This document shows positions 20,652 to 30,140 of a DNA stretch of 64,000 nt, in pieces. A program made the position numbers and the translations under genes. The notes under the pieces are model-generated. The model did no database searches. It was not told the DNA's origin and saw nothing but the letters and a program-made list of their open reading frames with translations. Positions within the stretch are counted from its first letter, which is position 1. The number at the start of each line of letters is the position of its first letter. Origin of the DNA: an uncultured Paracoccaceae bacterium (GTDB taxonomy: Bacteria > Pseudomonadota > Alphaproteobacteria > Rhodobacterales > Rhodobacteraceae); assembly GCA_945952025.1 (NCBI GenBank), contig CAMFGW010000010.1, positions 22,507-86,506 of the forward strand, in the 5' to 3' direction.

Positions 20652-22604
20652 ATGACAGAGCTTGGCCACTTCTCCCTCGCCCTCGCCCTTGCGATCGCCA
20701 TCCTGCAGGCGACAATCCCGCTTGTCGGCGCCCAGACCGGCCGCCGGCGGTGGATGGAGTTCGGAACCCCCCTTGCGCTGGCGCAATTCGTGGCCATCGC
20801 GGTCAGCTTCGCGGCGCTGATGCATGCCTTCATCACCTCGGACTTCTCGCTCCGCGTGGTGGTGCAGAATTCGCATTCGATGAAGCCGATGCTTTACAAG
20901 ATCGCCGGCGTCTGGGGGAACCACGAGGGCTCGATGCTGCTCTGGGTCCTGATCCTGGCGGCCTTCGGGGCGGCGCTGGCGCTCTTCGGGCAGGGGCTGC
21001 CTGTTCCGCTCAAGGCCCGGGCGCTGGCCGTTCAGGCGCTGATTGGCGTGGCCTTCCTGGCCTTCATCCTCTTCACTTCGAACCCGTTCGACCGGCTGGC
21101 CGTGCCGCCCTTCGACGGGCGCGACCTTAACCCCCTCCTGCAGGACCCCGGCCTCGCCTTCCATCCGCCGTTCCTCTATTTCGGCTATGTGGGCCTGTCG
21201 ATGTCCTACTCCTTCGCCATCGCGGCGCTGATCGGGGGCCGGGTCGACGCCGCCTGGGCGCGGTGGGTCCGGCCCTGGACGCTCGCGGCCTGGATCTTCC
21301 TGACCATCGGCATCGCCATGGGGTCCTGGTGGGCCTATTACGAGCTTGGCTGGGGCGGCTTCTGGTTCTGGGACCCGGTCGAGAATGCGAGCTTCATGCC
21401 CTGGCTGCTGGCAGCTGCGCTTCTCCATTCCGCCATCGTCGTGGAAAAGCGCGAGGCGCTGAAAAGCTGGACCATCCTCCTGGCGATCCTCGCCTTCGGC
21501 TTCTCGCTCATCGGCACCTTCATCGTCCGGTCGGGCGTCATCACCTCGGTCCATGCCTTCGCGAACGACCCCGAACGGGGGGTGTTCATCCTTGGCATCC
21601 TCGCGCTTCTGATCGGGGGCGGGCTCACGCTCTTCGCGATCCGGGCGCCGGGGATGCAGGCGCGGGGCGTCTTTGGCGTCGTCAGCCGGGAATCTGCGCT
21701 GGTCGTCAACAACATCCTGCTGGCGGTGGCGGCCTTCGTCGTCTTCATCGGCACGCTCTGGCCCCTCTTCGCCGAGCTTGCCTTCAACGACAAGATCTCG
21801 GTCGGCGCGCCCTTCTTCGACCGGGCCTTCACCCCCTTCTTCGTCATCCTGGCGCTGGTGCTGCCGTTCGGCGCAATCCTGCCCTGGAAGCGGGGCAAGC
21901 TTCGCACCGCCGCGCGGCCGCTCCTGGGGGCCGGGGCGCTTGCCGTCGCACTCGGGGCCCTGGCCTTCGCCATGCAGACCGGCCGGTCCGCACTTGGCCC
22001 GGTCGGCATGGCGCTTGGCGCCTGGCTCGTCCTTGGGGCCATGACCGACCTCTGGCTGCGCGCCGGAGGCACGCCCGCCCGACTGACCCGCCTGCCGCGG
22101 TCTGACTGGGGCAAGGCGGCGGCGCATGCGGGGCTGGGCATCGTCATCATCGGCGTGTCGGGCGTCATGGCCTGGACGGTCGAGGACATCCGCACCGTGA
22201 AGGTGGGCGAAAGCTTCCCCCTTGGCCAGTATGAGGTCACGCTCGACGGTGTCGCGAATGCGCGCGGCGCGAACTATTCGACGCGCATGGCCACGATGAC
22301 GGTGCGCGAGGCGGGGGCGGTCGTCGCCGTCCTTCACCCCGAAAAGCGCTTCTACCCGGTCCAGTCGATGCCGACGACCGAGGCCGCGATCCAGCAGGGC
22401 CTGTTCCGCGACATCTACCTGACGCTTGGCGATCATCAGGATGACGGCGGCTGGGCGGTGCGCAGCTACGTCAAGCCCTTCACCAACTGGATTTGGGCGG
22501 GCTCGCTTCTGATGGGCTTCGGCGGGCTTCTGAGCCTCAGCGACCGCCGGCTCAGGATCGGCGCTGCGGCCCGGCGCGTGCCCGCCGCGCAAGCGGCGGA
22601 ATGA
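20652..22604 (+). CDS. ccmF: Heme lyase CcmF/NrfE family
   Basis: WGNHEGSMLLWVLIL, GWGGFWFWDPVENASFMPWL tryptophan-rich motif. Confidence 0.96.
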   Translation: MTELGHFSLALALAIAILQATIPLVGAQTGRRRWMEFGTPLALAQFVAIAVSFAALMHAFITSDFSLRVVVQNSHSMKPMLYKIAGVWGNHEGSMLLWVLILAAFGAALALFGQGLPVPLKARALAVQALIGVAFLAFILFTSNPFDRLAVPPFDGRDLNPLLQDPGLAFHPPFLYFGYVGLSMSYSFAIAALIGGRVDAAWARWVRPWTLAAWIFLTIGIAMGSWWAYYELGWGGFWFWDPVENASFMPWLLAAALLHSAIVVEKREALKSWTILLAILAFGFSLIGTFIVRSGVITSVHAFANDPERGVFILGILALLIGGGLTLFAIRAPGMQARGVFGVVSRESALVVNNILLAVAAFVVFIGTLWPLFAELAFNDKISVGAPFFDRAFTPFFVILALVLPFGAILPWKRGKLRTAARPLLGAGALAVALGALAFAMQTGRSALGPVGMALGAWLVLGAMTDLWLRAGGTPARLTRLPRSDWGKAAAHAGLGIVIIGVSGVMAWTVEDIRTVKVGESFPLGQYEVTLDGVANARGANYSTRMATMTVREAGAVVAVLHPEKRFYPVQSMPTTEAAIQQGLFRDIYLTLGDHQDDGGWAVRSYVKPFTNWIWAGSLLMGFGGLLSLSDRRLRIGAAARRVPAAQAAE

Positions 22605-23086
22605 GGATGCGGGGCCTGCGCCTGATCCTTGCGGTCTTTCTTCTGGCCTTCGCGCTGCCCGCCGTCGCGGTCCAGCCGGACGAGGTGCTGAGAGACCCGG
22701 CCCTTGAGGCGCGCGCGCGCGCTTTGTCAGAGATTGTGCGCTGCCCGGTCTGCCAGGGCGAGAACATCGACGATTCGAACGCCTCCATCGCCCGCGACTT
22801 GCGCCTTCTGATCCGCGAGCGGCTGACGAAGGGCGACAGCGACGATCAGGTCATCGCCTACCTGACCGACCGCTACGGCGACTTCATCCTGTTCCGCCCG
22901 CGCCTGTCGGGGCCGAACCTGATCCTGTGGGGCGCGGGGCCGGTGCTGCTGCTCGTGGCTCTTCTGGGCGCCTTCCTCTATATCCGCCGCCGGTCGAGCG
23001 CGGGGCCGCCCGCCGTCGAAGCCCCCCTGACGCGTGAGGAACAGGAAAGGCTCGCGGCGCTGACCTCGGGCCCCCCCATGGAGTGA
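22601..23086 (+). CDS. ccmH: Cytochrome c-type biogenesis protein CcmH
   Basis: LSEIVRCPVCQGENIDDSNASIARDLR (RCxxC). Confidence 0.94.
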   Translation: MRMRGLRLILAVFLLAFALPAVAVQPDEVLRDPALEARARALSEIVRCPVCQGENIDDSNASIARDLRLLIRERLTKGDSDDQVIAYLTDRYGDFILFRPRLSGPNLILWGAGPVLLLVALLGAFLYIRRRSSAGPPAVEAPLTREEQERLAALTSGPPME

Positions 23087-23156
23087 CGCGCCGTTCCGCT
23101 TGGGCGCGCGCGCGATTGGCCCTACCGTTCGCCGATCCGGCGAAAGGAGCCCCGCG

Positions 23157-23930
23157 ATGACCGATGTCCTGACCTATGCGGCCGATGGCGGCGTCGCGGT
23201 CCTGACCCTGAACCGGCCCGAGTTGATGAATGCGCTGAACGCGCCCCTGCGCCGGGCGCTGCTGGATGGCATCGCGCGCGCCAATGCCGAGGCGCGGGTG
23301 ATCGTCCTGACCGGCGCGGGCCGCGCCTTTTCTTCGGGCCAGGACCTGACCGATGCGGGCGACCTGAGCGCCGTCGATTTCGAGCGCACCTTGCGCGAGG
23401 AATACGAGCCGCTTCTGCGCGCCCTCTGGGACAGCCCCCTGCCGGTGATCGCCGCCGTCAACGGCGCCGCCGCCGGGGCGGGGGCGAACCTCGCGCTCGC
23501 GGCCGATCTGGTCATCGCGGCCGAGGGCGCGCGCTTCGTCCAGGCCTTCACCCGCATCGCGCTCATCCCCGACGCGGGCGGCACCTACTGGCTGCCCCGG
23601 CAGGTCGGCTTCGCGCGCGCGATGGGGGCGATGATGCTGGCCGAGGCGGTGACGGCCCGGCAGGCCGCCGACTGGGGCATGATCTGGGAGGCGGTGCCCG
23701 ACGCCGAGTTCGCCGCCCGCTGGCAGGCCCGCGCACGAGTGCTTGCGCAGGGGCCGAAGGGGGCGCTGACCGGGGTCAAGCAGGCGCTGCGCGCGAGCCT
23801 TGTCAACGACCTTGAGGCGCAGCTGGCGCTCGAGGCGCGCTTGCAGGGCGCCTGCGGGCAGCACCCGGATTTCCGCGAGGGCGTGGCGGCTTTCCTCGAA
23901 AAGCGCCCGGCGCGATTCGCGGGGGCGTGA
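23157..23930 (+). CDS. Enoyl-CoA hydratase/isomerase family (PaaG-like)
   Basis: Crotonase fold motifs VLTGAGRAFSSGQDLTDAGDL, AVNGAAAGAGANLALAADLVIA. Confidence 0.88.
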   Translation: MTDVLTYAADGGVAVLTLNRPELMNALNAPLRRALLDGIARANAEARVIVLTGAGRAFSSGQDLTDAGDLSAVDFERTLREEYEPLLRALWDSPLPVIAAVNGAAAGAGANLALAADLVIAAEGARFVQAFTRIALIPDAGGTYWLPRQVGFARAMGAMMLAEAVTARQAADWGMIWEAVPDAEFAARWQARARVLAQGPKGALTGVKQALRASLVNDLEAQLALEARLQGACGQHPDFREGVAAFLEKRPARFAGA

Positions 23931-23933
23931 CCC

Positions 23934-24593
23934 TCAGGCCGCCCAGTCGATGGGCGGCTGGCCGCGATCTTCGAGCCAGCGGTTGACCGCGCTGAAGGGG
24001 CGCGAGCCGAAGAAGCCGCGCCGCGCCGACAGGGGCGAGGGGTGCGCGCTTTTGAGGAAGAGGTGGTCCCGGCCACCGATCCCGGTCGCCCGCGCCTGCG
24101 CTGCGGCGCCCCAAAGGACGAAGGCCGTGGGCCGGGTGGCGACTTCGGCCAGCACCTCATCGACGAGCCGGTCCCAGCCAAGTGCCGCATGACCGCCCGC
24201 CGCGCCCTCGGGCACGGTCAGCGTGCTGTTGAGCAGCAGCACCCCCTGCCGCGCCCAGCCCCGCAGGTCGCCGGTCTGGCGCGTCACACCAAGATCGGCC
24301 TGCAACTCCTTGTAGATGTTGGAAAGCGACCGGGGAAGGGGGCACACTTCAGGCGCCACCGAAAAGGCCAACCCATGGGCATGGCCGGCCGTCGGATAGG
24401 GGTCCTGGCCCAGGATCACCACCCGCACGCAGTCGGGCGGGGTCAGGTCCAGCGCCGTGAAGCGCTGGCCCTCTGGCGGCAGGATCGGGCGGGGGTCGGC
24501 GGCGATGCGGGCCGCGAGCGTTGACCAGCCGCGGGTGAAGAAGGGCAGATGTGCCCAGGCCGCTGGCGGGTGATCCACCTCAGGCCGCAACAT
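23934..24593 (-). CDS. ung: Uracil-DNA glycosylase (family 1)
   Basis: VVILGQDPYPTAGHAHGLAFSV and HPSPLSARRGFFGSRPFS. Confidence 0.95.
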   Translation of the reverse strand: MLRPEVDHPPAAWAHLPFFTRGWSTLAARIAADPRPILPPEGQRFTALDLTPPDCVRVVILGQDPYPTAGHAHGLAFSVAPEVCPLPRSLSNIYKELQADLGVTRQTGDLRGWARQGVLLLNSTLTVPEGAAGGHAALGWDRLVDEVLAEVATRPTAFVLWGAAAQARATGIGGRDHLFLKSAHPSPLSARRGFFGSRPFSAVNRWLEDRGQPPIDWAA

Positions 24594-25618
24594 CAGGCCA
24601 CAGGCGGAAGCGGGACCGCTGCCACCAGTGCCATCACCTTTGCCTTTGCCGCGCCGCTGTCGATCGACTGGGCGGCAAGGGCCACGCCCTCTTTCAGGTC
24701 ACTCACCTTAGCTGCGATCAGCAAGGCTGCGGCACTGTTCAACAAAACCGCATCGCGGTAGGCGCCCTTGGCCCCGTCCAGAACGGCGCGCATGGCCTCG
24801 ACATTCTCGGCCGGGGTGCCGCCCACGATCTCTTCGAAAGGATGGACGGGCAGGCCCGCATCCTCGGGGTGGATCTCGAACTCGGTGACCTTGCCGTCCT
24901 TCAGCTCGGCCACGAAACTGCGGTCGGAAATCGCGATCTCGTCGCTGCCGTCGCCGCCGTGGACGATCCAGGCGCGGTCCGAGCCAAGGGCGCCCAGCAC
25001 CTCTGCCATCGGGCGCACCCAGCGGCGGGCGAAGGTGCCGGTCAGCTGGCGCTTGACGCCTGCCGGGTTGGTCAGGGGACCGAGAAGGTTGAAGACGGTG
25101 CGGGTGCCAAGCTCGGTCCGCGTCGGCATGACATGGCGGATCGCGGGGTGGTGCATCGGCGCCATCATGAAGGCGAGTCCGCAGTTTTTCAGCGTGGTTT
25201 CAACGACATCCGGGCCGATCATCACGTTGATGCCAAGCTGCGTCAGCGCATCCGCCGCGCCCGACTTCGACGACAGGTTGCGGTTGCCGTGCTTGGCGAC
25301 CGGCACGCCGGCGCCCGCCACGACGAAGGCCGTGGTGGTCGAGATGTTGAGCGTGCCCTTGCCGTCGCCGCCGGTGCCGACGATGTCCATGGCGTTCTTC
25401 GGCGCCCGCACGCCGTTGCATTTGTCGCGCATGACGCGGGCGGCGGCGGCGATTTCCTCGACCGTCTCGCCCCTGGTGCGAAGCGCCATCAGAAGGCCGC
25501 CCATCTGGCTGGGCGTCGCGTCGCCGGCAAAGAGGACGCGGAAGGCAAGCTCTGCCTCTTCGCGCGTCAGGGGTCGGTCGGCGGCCAGGCCGATCAGCGG
25601 GCGAAGGTCGGCGCTCAT
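24593..25618 (-). CDS. trpD: Anthranilate phosphoribosyltransferase
   Basis: [48 protein letters not shown]. Confidence 0.96.
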   Translation of the reverse strand: MSADLRPLIGLAADRPLTREEAELAFRVLFAGDATPSQMGGLLMALRTRGETVEEIAAAARVMRDKCNGVRAPKNAMDIVGTGGDGKGTLNISTTTAFVVAGAGVPVAKHGNRNLSSKSGAADALTQLGINVMIGPDVVETTLKNCGLAFMMAPMHHPAIRHVMPTRTELGTRTVFNLLGPLTNPAGVKRQLTGTFARRWVRPMAEVLGALGSDRAWIVHGGDGSDEIAISDRSFVAELKDGKVTEFEIHPEDAGLPVHPFEEIVGGTPAENVEAMRAVLDGAKGAYRDAVLLNSAAALLIAAKVSDLKEGVALAAQSIDSGAAKAKVMALVAAVPLPPVA

Positions 25619-26217
25619 GCAGCACCCTTCAGGGGCGCAAGGCGGACGCCAGAGGTTTTCAGAAACGTTTCCAGCATCTTGTGGCCATGTTCCGAGGCAA
25701 TGCTTTCAGGGTGGAACTGCACCCCCTCGATCGGCAGATGACGGTGGCGCAGGCCCATGATCGTGCCATCCTCGAGCCAGGCCGTGACCTCGAGCGTATC
25801 GGGAAGGCTCGCTCGGTCCACGATCAGCGAATGGTAGCGCGTCGCCTGGAAGGGCGAGGGCAGGCTGGCAAAGACGCCCGCGTCTTCATGGTGGATGGTG
25901 CCCATCTTGCCGTGCACGATCTCGTGGCAGCGCACGACATTGCCGCCGAAGGCCTGGCCGATCGCCTGGTGGCCAAGGCAGACGCCCAAAAGCGGCACGC
26001 CCTTTTCGGCGGCGGCGAGGATCAGGGGCAGGCAGATCCCGGCTTGGTCGGGGTCGCAGGGGCCGGGGGACAGGACGATCGCCTCAGGCCCCGTCGCCAG
26101 CGCCTGTTCGACACTCAGGGCGTCGTTGCGGTGCACGTCGACCTCGGCCCCGACCTCGCCCAGATAATGCACGAGGTTGTAGGTAAAGCTGTCGTAATTG
26201 TCGATCAGAAGCAGCAT
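25615..26217 (-). CDS. trpG: Anthranilate synthase component II
   Basis: [41 protein letters not shown]. Confidence 0.96.
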   Translation of the reverse strand: MLLLIDNYDSFTYNLVHYLGEVGAEVDVHRNDALSVEQALATGPEAIVLSPGPCDPDQAGICLPLILAAAEKGVPLLGVCLGHQAIGQAFGGNVVRCHEIVHGKMGTIHHEDAGVFASLPSPFQATRYHSLIVDRASLPDTLEVTAWLEDGTIMGLRHRHLPIEGVQFHPESIASEHGHKMLETFLKTSGVRLAPLKGAA

Positions 26218-26322
26218 GGCGTATCCTTTCGGCCCGTCCCGGCCGACCATGGCGGGCTGGCAGCAATCGGGGGGTGATCCCAAAAGCAGGTCAGGCTATA
26301 GATGGGCTGAAGATGCGTCGGG

Positions 26323-28611
26323 GTGCAAGGGCTTCCGGTTCGCCGGGGGACCGACATCACCAGAGGCGCGCGGGGACCGGAGGCGTATGTGAGCAGGAGT
26401 TTCATCGCGGGCGCGGCCAGCGGGCTCGTCCTTTCGGCCCTGGCGCTTGCCGCCGGGTCGCTGATGCTCGCGCCGAAACCGGATGCGGGGGAGCCGGGGG
26501 GCGCGCCGGAGGTGAGTGCTGCGGCGGCCTCGCCTGAGGTTGCGCCTGCGGCTGAGGAGACCGCCGCCGCGGCGCCCGCCGAGGCTACGACAGCCACGGC
26601 GCAAGTGGCAGAGCCTGCCGCCGCTGCACAGCCGACCCCCGCAGTGGTTGCGGAGGCGCCGGCTGTTGCGCCCGTGACGACGGCGCCGGAACCTGCACCA
26701 GAACCTGCACCTGCACCTACACCCGCGTCCGCCGCTCCGGCGCCCGAACCTGCGCCCGCCACCGCTCCAGCCCCCGCGCCCGCCGCTGCTCCGGCGCCCG
26801 TACCCGCACCGGTCGCCGCTGCCGAGCCCGCAGCCGCCCCGCCGCCGGTTGAACCGACGCCCCCGGCAGCGACCGTGGCGCCGAGCCCCGGGCCGGCGCC
26901 GGCTGCGCCGAGCGCGGTTCCCGCCCCGGTCCAGCAGGCGGAACGCCCGGCCGCGCCGGTCGCCGCTGCCGCCGACGATGTGGCGCCCGCGCCGCACGCC
27001 GCGCCGGCGCCCCTGCCGGACCTGCCTGCGACGGTGCCCGCCGTCACGCCAGCCCCGAAGGCCGCAGAAAAGGCCGCAGAAAAGGCCGCAGAAAAGGCTA
27101 CAGAAAAGGCTGCCGATACAGGGGGCGAGGCCACGCTGAAAGTGGCGGCGGCCGACGAGGGGACGGCGACGCTGATCATCGTCGATCCGTCGAAGGCCAC
27201 GTCCGCGCCGCAGGGTCCCTTGATACTCAAGCCCGGAGAGTCGTCCGGCAAGGACCTGCCGCGCGTCGTGCAGCTCATCAATCCCGATGCGCCGGCGAGC
27301 GGCTCTGCGGTCCCGGTCGAGACGGCGCCGGATGCTTCGGCCCAGTCTCCGGCCCAGTCTCCGGCCCAGGTACCAGCTCTGGCCCCTGACGCTGGCGCAG
27401 GCTCGTCTGCAGCCAGCGGACCTGCGCCGGCCGCGGTTCCGACCACGGCCCCGGCTGCCGACGGGTCAACCCCGCCCGCGCCTGATGCGGGCGCGGCATT
27501 GGCGTCGCCTTACGTCGACAGCGGCGTGGCGGGGGTGCGGATCCTCCGTCTCCAGACCGCGCCGCCGCCGGCTGCGACACCGGCGGCTGACGGGACGACC
27601 CCGCCGGCCGATGGCTCGGCACCCGCGAAGGACGGGGCCAAGGACGGGGCCAAGGACGGAAAGGCGCCTGCCAAGGACGGCGCGAAGACGGCCGATGGCA
27701 AGGATGCCGGCAAGGCCGACGCCAAGCCGGGGACCGAGGCGGGGGCTCTGCCGGGCACCAAGTCCGCGATCCTGACGCCCGACAGTGCGCCCAAGACCGG
27801 CGCGACGCCCGCGCCCGACGCCACGGCGGACGGTGCCGCCGCGCCGGCGGCGACCCCGGCGGCGAGTGGGCCTGACCCGTTCGCGCCGAGCCCGGACGAC
27901 ACCCGCGCCGTCGCGCATTTTGCAGCACCCTTCCAGAACCCCGACCGCCGCCCGCTGATCGGCATCCTGCTTTTCGATCCCGGCGTGGCCGGTGGGGGCC
28001 TTGCGTCCGACGCGGTCGCGGCGCTGCCCATCCCGGTGACCGTGGCGCTCGACCCCAGCCGGGCCGACGCGACTGACGCCGAAAAGACCTACCGAGCGGC
28101 TGGCAAGGAGGTGGCGATCCTCGCCTCGAACCTGCCTGCGGGCGCGACCGCGCAGGATGTGGCGGTCAGCTACCAGTCCTATCGCGCGGCGCTGCCCGAG
28201 GCGGTGGCGCTGATCGGCGAGCCGGGGTCGGTCTTGGGGCAGGGTGGCATGGCCCTGCAACAGATGGCCGACATGCTGGCCGGGGACGGGCGGGGGCTCA
28301 TCAGCTATGGCGGCGGCCTGAACGGCGCGCAGATGGTGGCGAAGAAGCGCGGCGTGCCGGTCGTGACCCTGTCGCGCTACTTCGATGCGACCGATGCGCT
28401 CGCGCCCGGCTACCTGGCGCATGAGCTGGACCGCGCGGCCTTCCTTGCGACGCAGAAGGGCAGCGTCGTCGTCGCCATGCCGGCGACGCCCGACACGATC
28501 GCCGCGCTGACGGCCTGGGCGGGCACGGTCGGGACAGGGGCGCCAACCTCGTCCGGGACGGGTGCCGTGGCGGTGGCGCCGGTGTCGGCGCTCTTGCGCA
28601 CGGCGGACTAG
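26323..28611 (+). CDS. Divergent polysaccharide deacetylase family protein with long Ala/Pro-rich linker
   Basis: N-terminal TM (likely start GTG 26389, VSRSFIAGAASGLVLSALALAAGSLML), ~450 aa low-complexity linker, C-terminal domain RPLIGILLFDPGVAGGGL...LISYGGGLNG. Confidence 0.75.
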   Translation: MQGLPVRRGTDITRGARGPEAYVSRSFIAGAASGLVLSALALAAGSLMLAPKPDAGEPGGAPEVSAAAASPEVAPAAEETAAAAPAEATTATAQVAEPAAAAQPTPAVVAEAPAVAPVTTAPEPAPEPAPAPTPASAAPAPEPAPATAPAPAPAAAPAPVPAPVAAAEPAAAPPPVEPTPPAATVAPSPGPAPAAPSAVPAPVQQAERPAAPVAAAADDVAPAPHAAPAPLPDLPATVPAVTPAPKAAEKAAEKAAEKATEKAADTGGEATLKVAAADEGTATLIIVDPSKATSAPQGPLILKPGESSGKDLPRVVQLINPDAPASGSAVPVETAPDASAQSPAQSPAQVPALAPDAGAGSSAASGPAPAAVPTTAPAADGSTPPAPDAGAALASPYVDSGVAGVRILRLQTAPPPAATPAADGTTPPADGSAPAKDGAKDGAKDGKAPAKDGAKTADGKDAGKADAKPGTEAGALPGTKSAILTPDSAPKTGATPAPDATADGAAAPAATPAASGPDPFAPSPDDTRAVAHFAAPFQNPDRRPLIGILLFDPGVAGGGLASDAVAALPIPVTVALDPSRADATDAEKTYRAAGKEVAILASNLPAGATAQDVAVSYQSYRAALPEAVALIGEPGSVLGQGGMALQQMADMLAGDGRGLISYGGGLNGAQMVAKKRGVPVVTLSRYFDATDALAPGYLAHELDRAAFLATQKGSVVVAMPATPDTIAALTAWAGTVGTGAPTSSGTGAVAVAPVSALLRTAD
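27061..27108 (+). repeat. In-frame 12-bp repeat encoding (A-A/T-E-K)4
   Basis: gccgcagaaaag x3 then gctacagaaaag. Confidence 0.85.
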
Positions 28612-28619
28612 GGTTCGGG

Positions 28620-30131
28620 TTAGTTGACGCCCCGCCGGACGAAGAGGCCAGCCGCTTCAGCCGCGGCTCGCAATGCCTTGGATTTGTTGACGGTTTCCTG
28701 GTATTCGGCTGCCGGGTCGCTGTCGTGGACCACGCCGCCGCCGGCCTGGATGTAGAGCTGTCCGTCCTTGACCACGGCGGTCCTCAGCGCGATGCACATG
28801 TCCATCTCGCCGTTCGCGGCGAAATAGCCGACGCCGCCGCCGTAGATGCCGCGCTTTTCGGGCTCGAGCTCGTTGATGATCTCCATCGCCCGGACCTTCG
28901 GCGCGCCCGAAACGGTGCCGGCTGGCAGGCCGGCCAGCAGGGCCGACAGCGCGTCCTGCCCCTCGGCAATCTCACCGACGACGTTCGAGACGATGTGCAT
29001 GACATGGCTGTAGCGTTCGATCACGAAGCGCTCGGTCGGGCGCACGCTGCCCAGCTTGGCGACGCGGCCCACGTCGTTGCGGCCAAGGTCCAGAAGCATC
29101 AGGTGCTCTGCCAGTTCCTTCCGGTCGGCCAAAAGGTCTGCTTCGAGCGCGCGATCCTCGTCCGCGGTCGCGCCGCGCGGGCGGGTGCCAGCGATGGGGC
29201 GGATCGTGACCTCGCCGCCGCGGAGCCGCACCAGGATCTCGGGGCTGGCGCCGACGATCTGGAAGTCGCCGAAATTGAAATAGAGCATGAAGGGCGAGGG
29301 GTTCGTCTGCCGCAGCGAGCGGTAGAGCGCGAAGGGCGGCAGGGTGAAATCGGCCGCCCAACGTTGTGAAGGAACAACCTGAAAGATGTCGCCTGCCCTG
29401 ATGTATTCCTTGGCTTTTTCGACCGCGGCCATGTAGGCATCGGGCGTGAAATTGGACCGAAGCTCGCCCAGGGGGGCGGCTGCGCCCAGCGTGCGGCCCG
29501 CATCGCCCGGTGCGCGTTCCAGGTCGCGCACGGCGTCCATGACCCGCTCGGCCGCCTGCGCATAGGCGGCCCGCGCGGTCAGGCCCGAACCGGCCCAGGC
29601 GGGGGAACAGACCGTCACCTCGCCCTTGACCCCGTCCAGCACCGCAACCACCGTCGGGCGCATCAGCATCGCGTCCGGCACGGCCAGCGGGTCGGCCTTG
29701 GCTTCGGGCAGGCGCTCGACCAGGCGGATCATGTCGTAGCCCAGGTAGCCGAAGAGGCCGGCCGCGATCGGCGGGATGCCGTCCGGCAATTCCATCCGGC
29801 TTTCGGCAATCAGCGCGCGCAGGCTCGTCAGCGGGTCGGCGCCCGCAGGCTCGAAGGCGAGGGCGTCAAAGCGCGCCTGGCGGTTCAGGCGCGCGCTGTT
29901 GCCCCGGCAGTGCCAGATCAGGTCGGGTTTCAGCCCCACGACCGAATAGCGGCCGCGCACCTCGCCCCCGGTGACGCTTTCCAGCATGAAGCTCATCGGT
30001 GCGGCGTCGGCCAGCTTCAGCATCAGGCTGACCGGCGTGTCCAGATCGGCGGCGAGCCGGACGTGGACCAGCTGGCTCTGTCCCTTGACCCAGGCAGCCT
30101 CGAAGGCGGAAAAATCTGGTAGTATATGCAC
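28620..30131 (-). CDS. trpE: Anthranilate synthase component I
   Basis: Chorismate-binding motifs IAGTRPRGATADEDRALEADLLADRKELAEHLMLLDLGRNDVGRV. Confidence 0.96.
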   Translation of the reverse strand: MHILPDFSAFEAAWVKGQSQLVHVRLAADLDTPVSLMLKLADAAPMSFMLESVTGGEVRGRYSVVGLKPDLIWHCRGNSARLNRQARFDALAFEPAGADPLTSLRALIAESRMELPDGIPPIAAGLFGYLGYDMIRLVERLPEAKADPLAVPDAMLMRPTVVAVLDGVKGEVTVCSPAWAGSGLTARAAYAQAAERVMDAVRDLERAPGDAGRTLGAAAPLGELRSNFTPDAYMAAVEKAKEYIRAGDIFQVVPSQRWAADFTLPPFALYRSLRQTNPSPFMLYFNFGDFQIVGASPEILVRLRGGEVTIRPIAGTRPRGATADEDRALEADLLADRKELAEHLMLLDLGRNDVGRVAKLGSVRPTERFVIERYSHVMHIVSNVVGEIAEGQDALSALLAGLPAGTVSGAPKVRAMEIINELEPEKRGIYGGGVGYFAANGEMDMCIALRTAVVKDGQLYIQAGGGVVHDSDPAAEYQETVNKSKALRAAAEAAGLFVRRGVN

Positions 30132-30140
30132 TTAGGGGCC

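Noticed and set aside
20250-22592. 780-aa minus-strand ORF
   Set aside because: Antisense shadow of ccmF/holin; composition R/D/G/E-rich, no domain motifs.
30132-30140. trp leader/attenuator upstream of trpE
   Set aside because: Only a 9-bp gap separates trpE from the upstream PPIase gene, with no leader peptide or hairpins.
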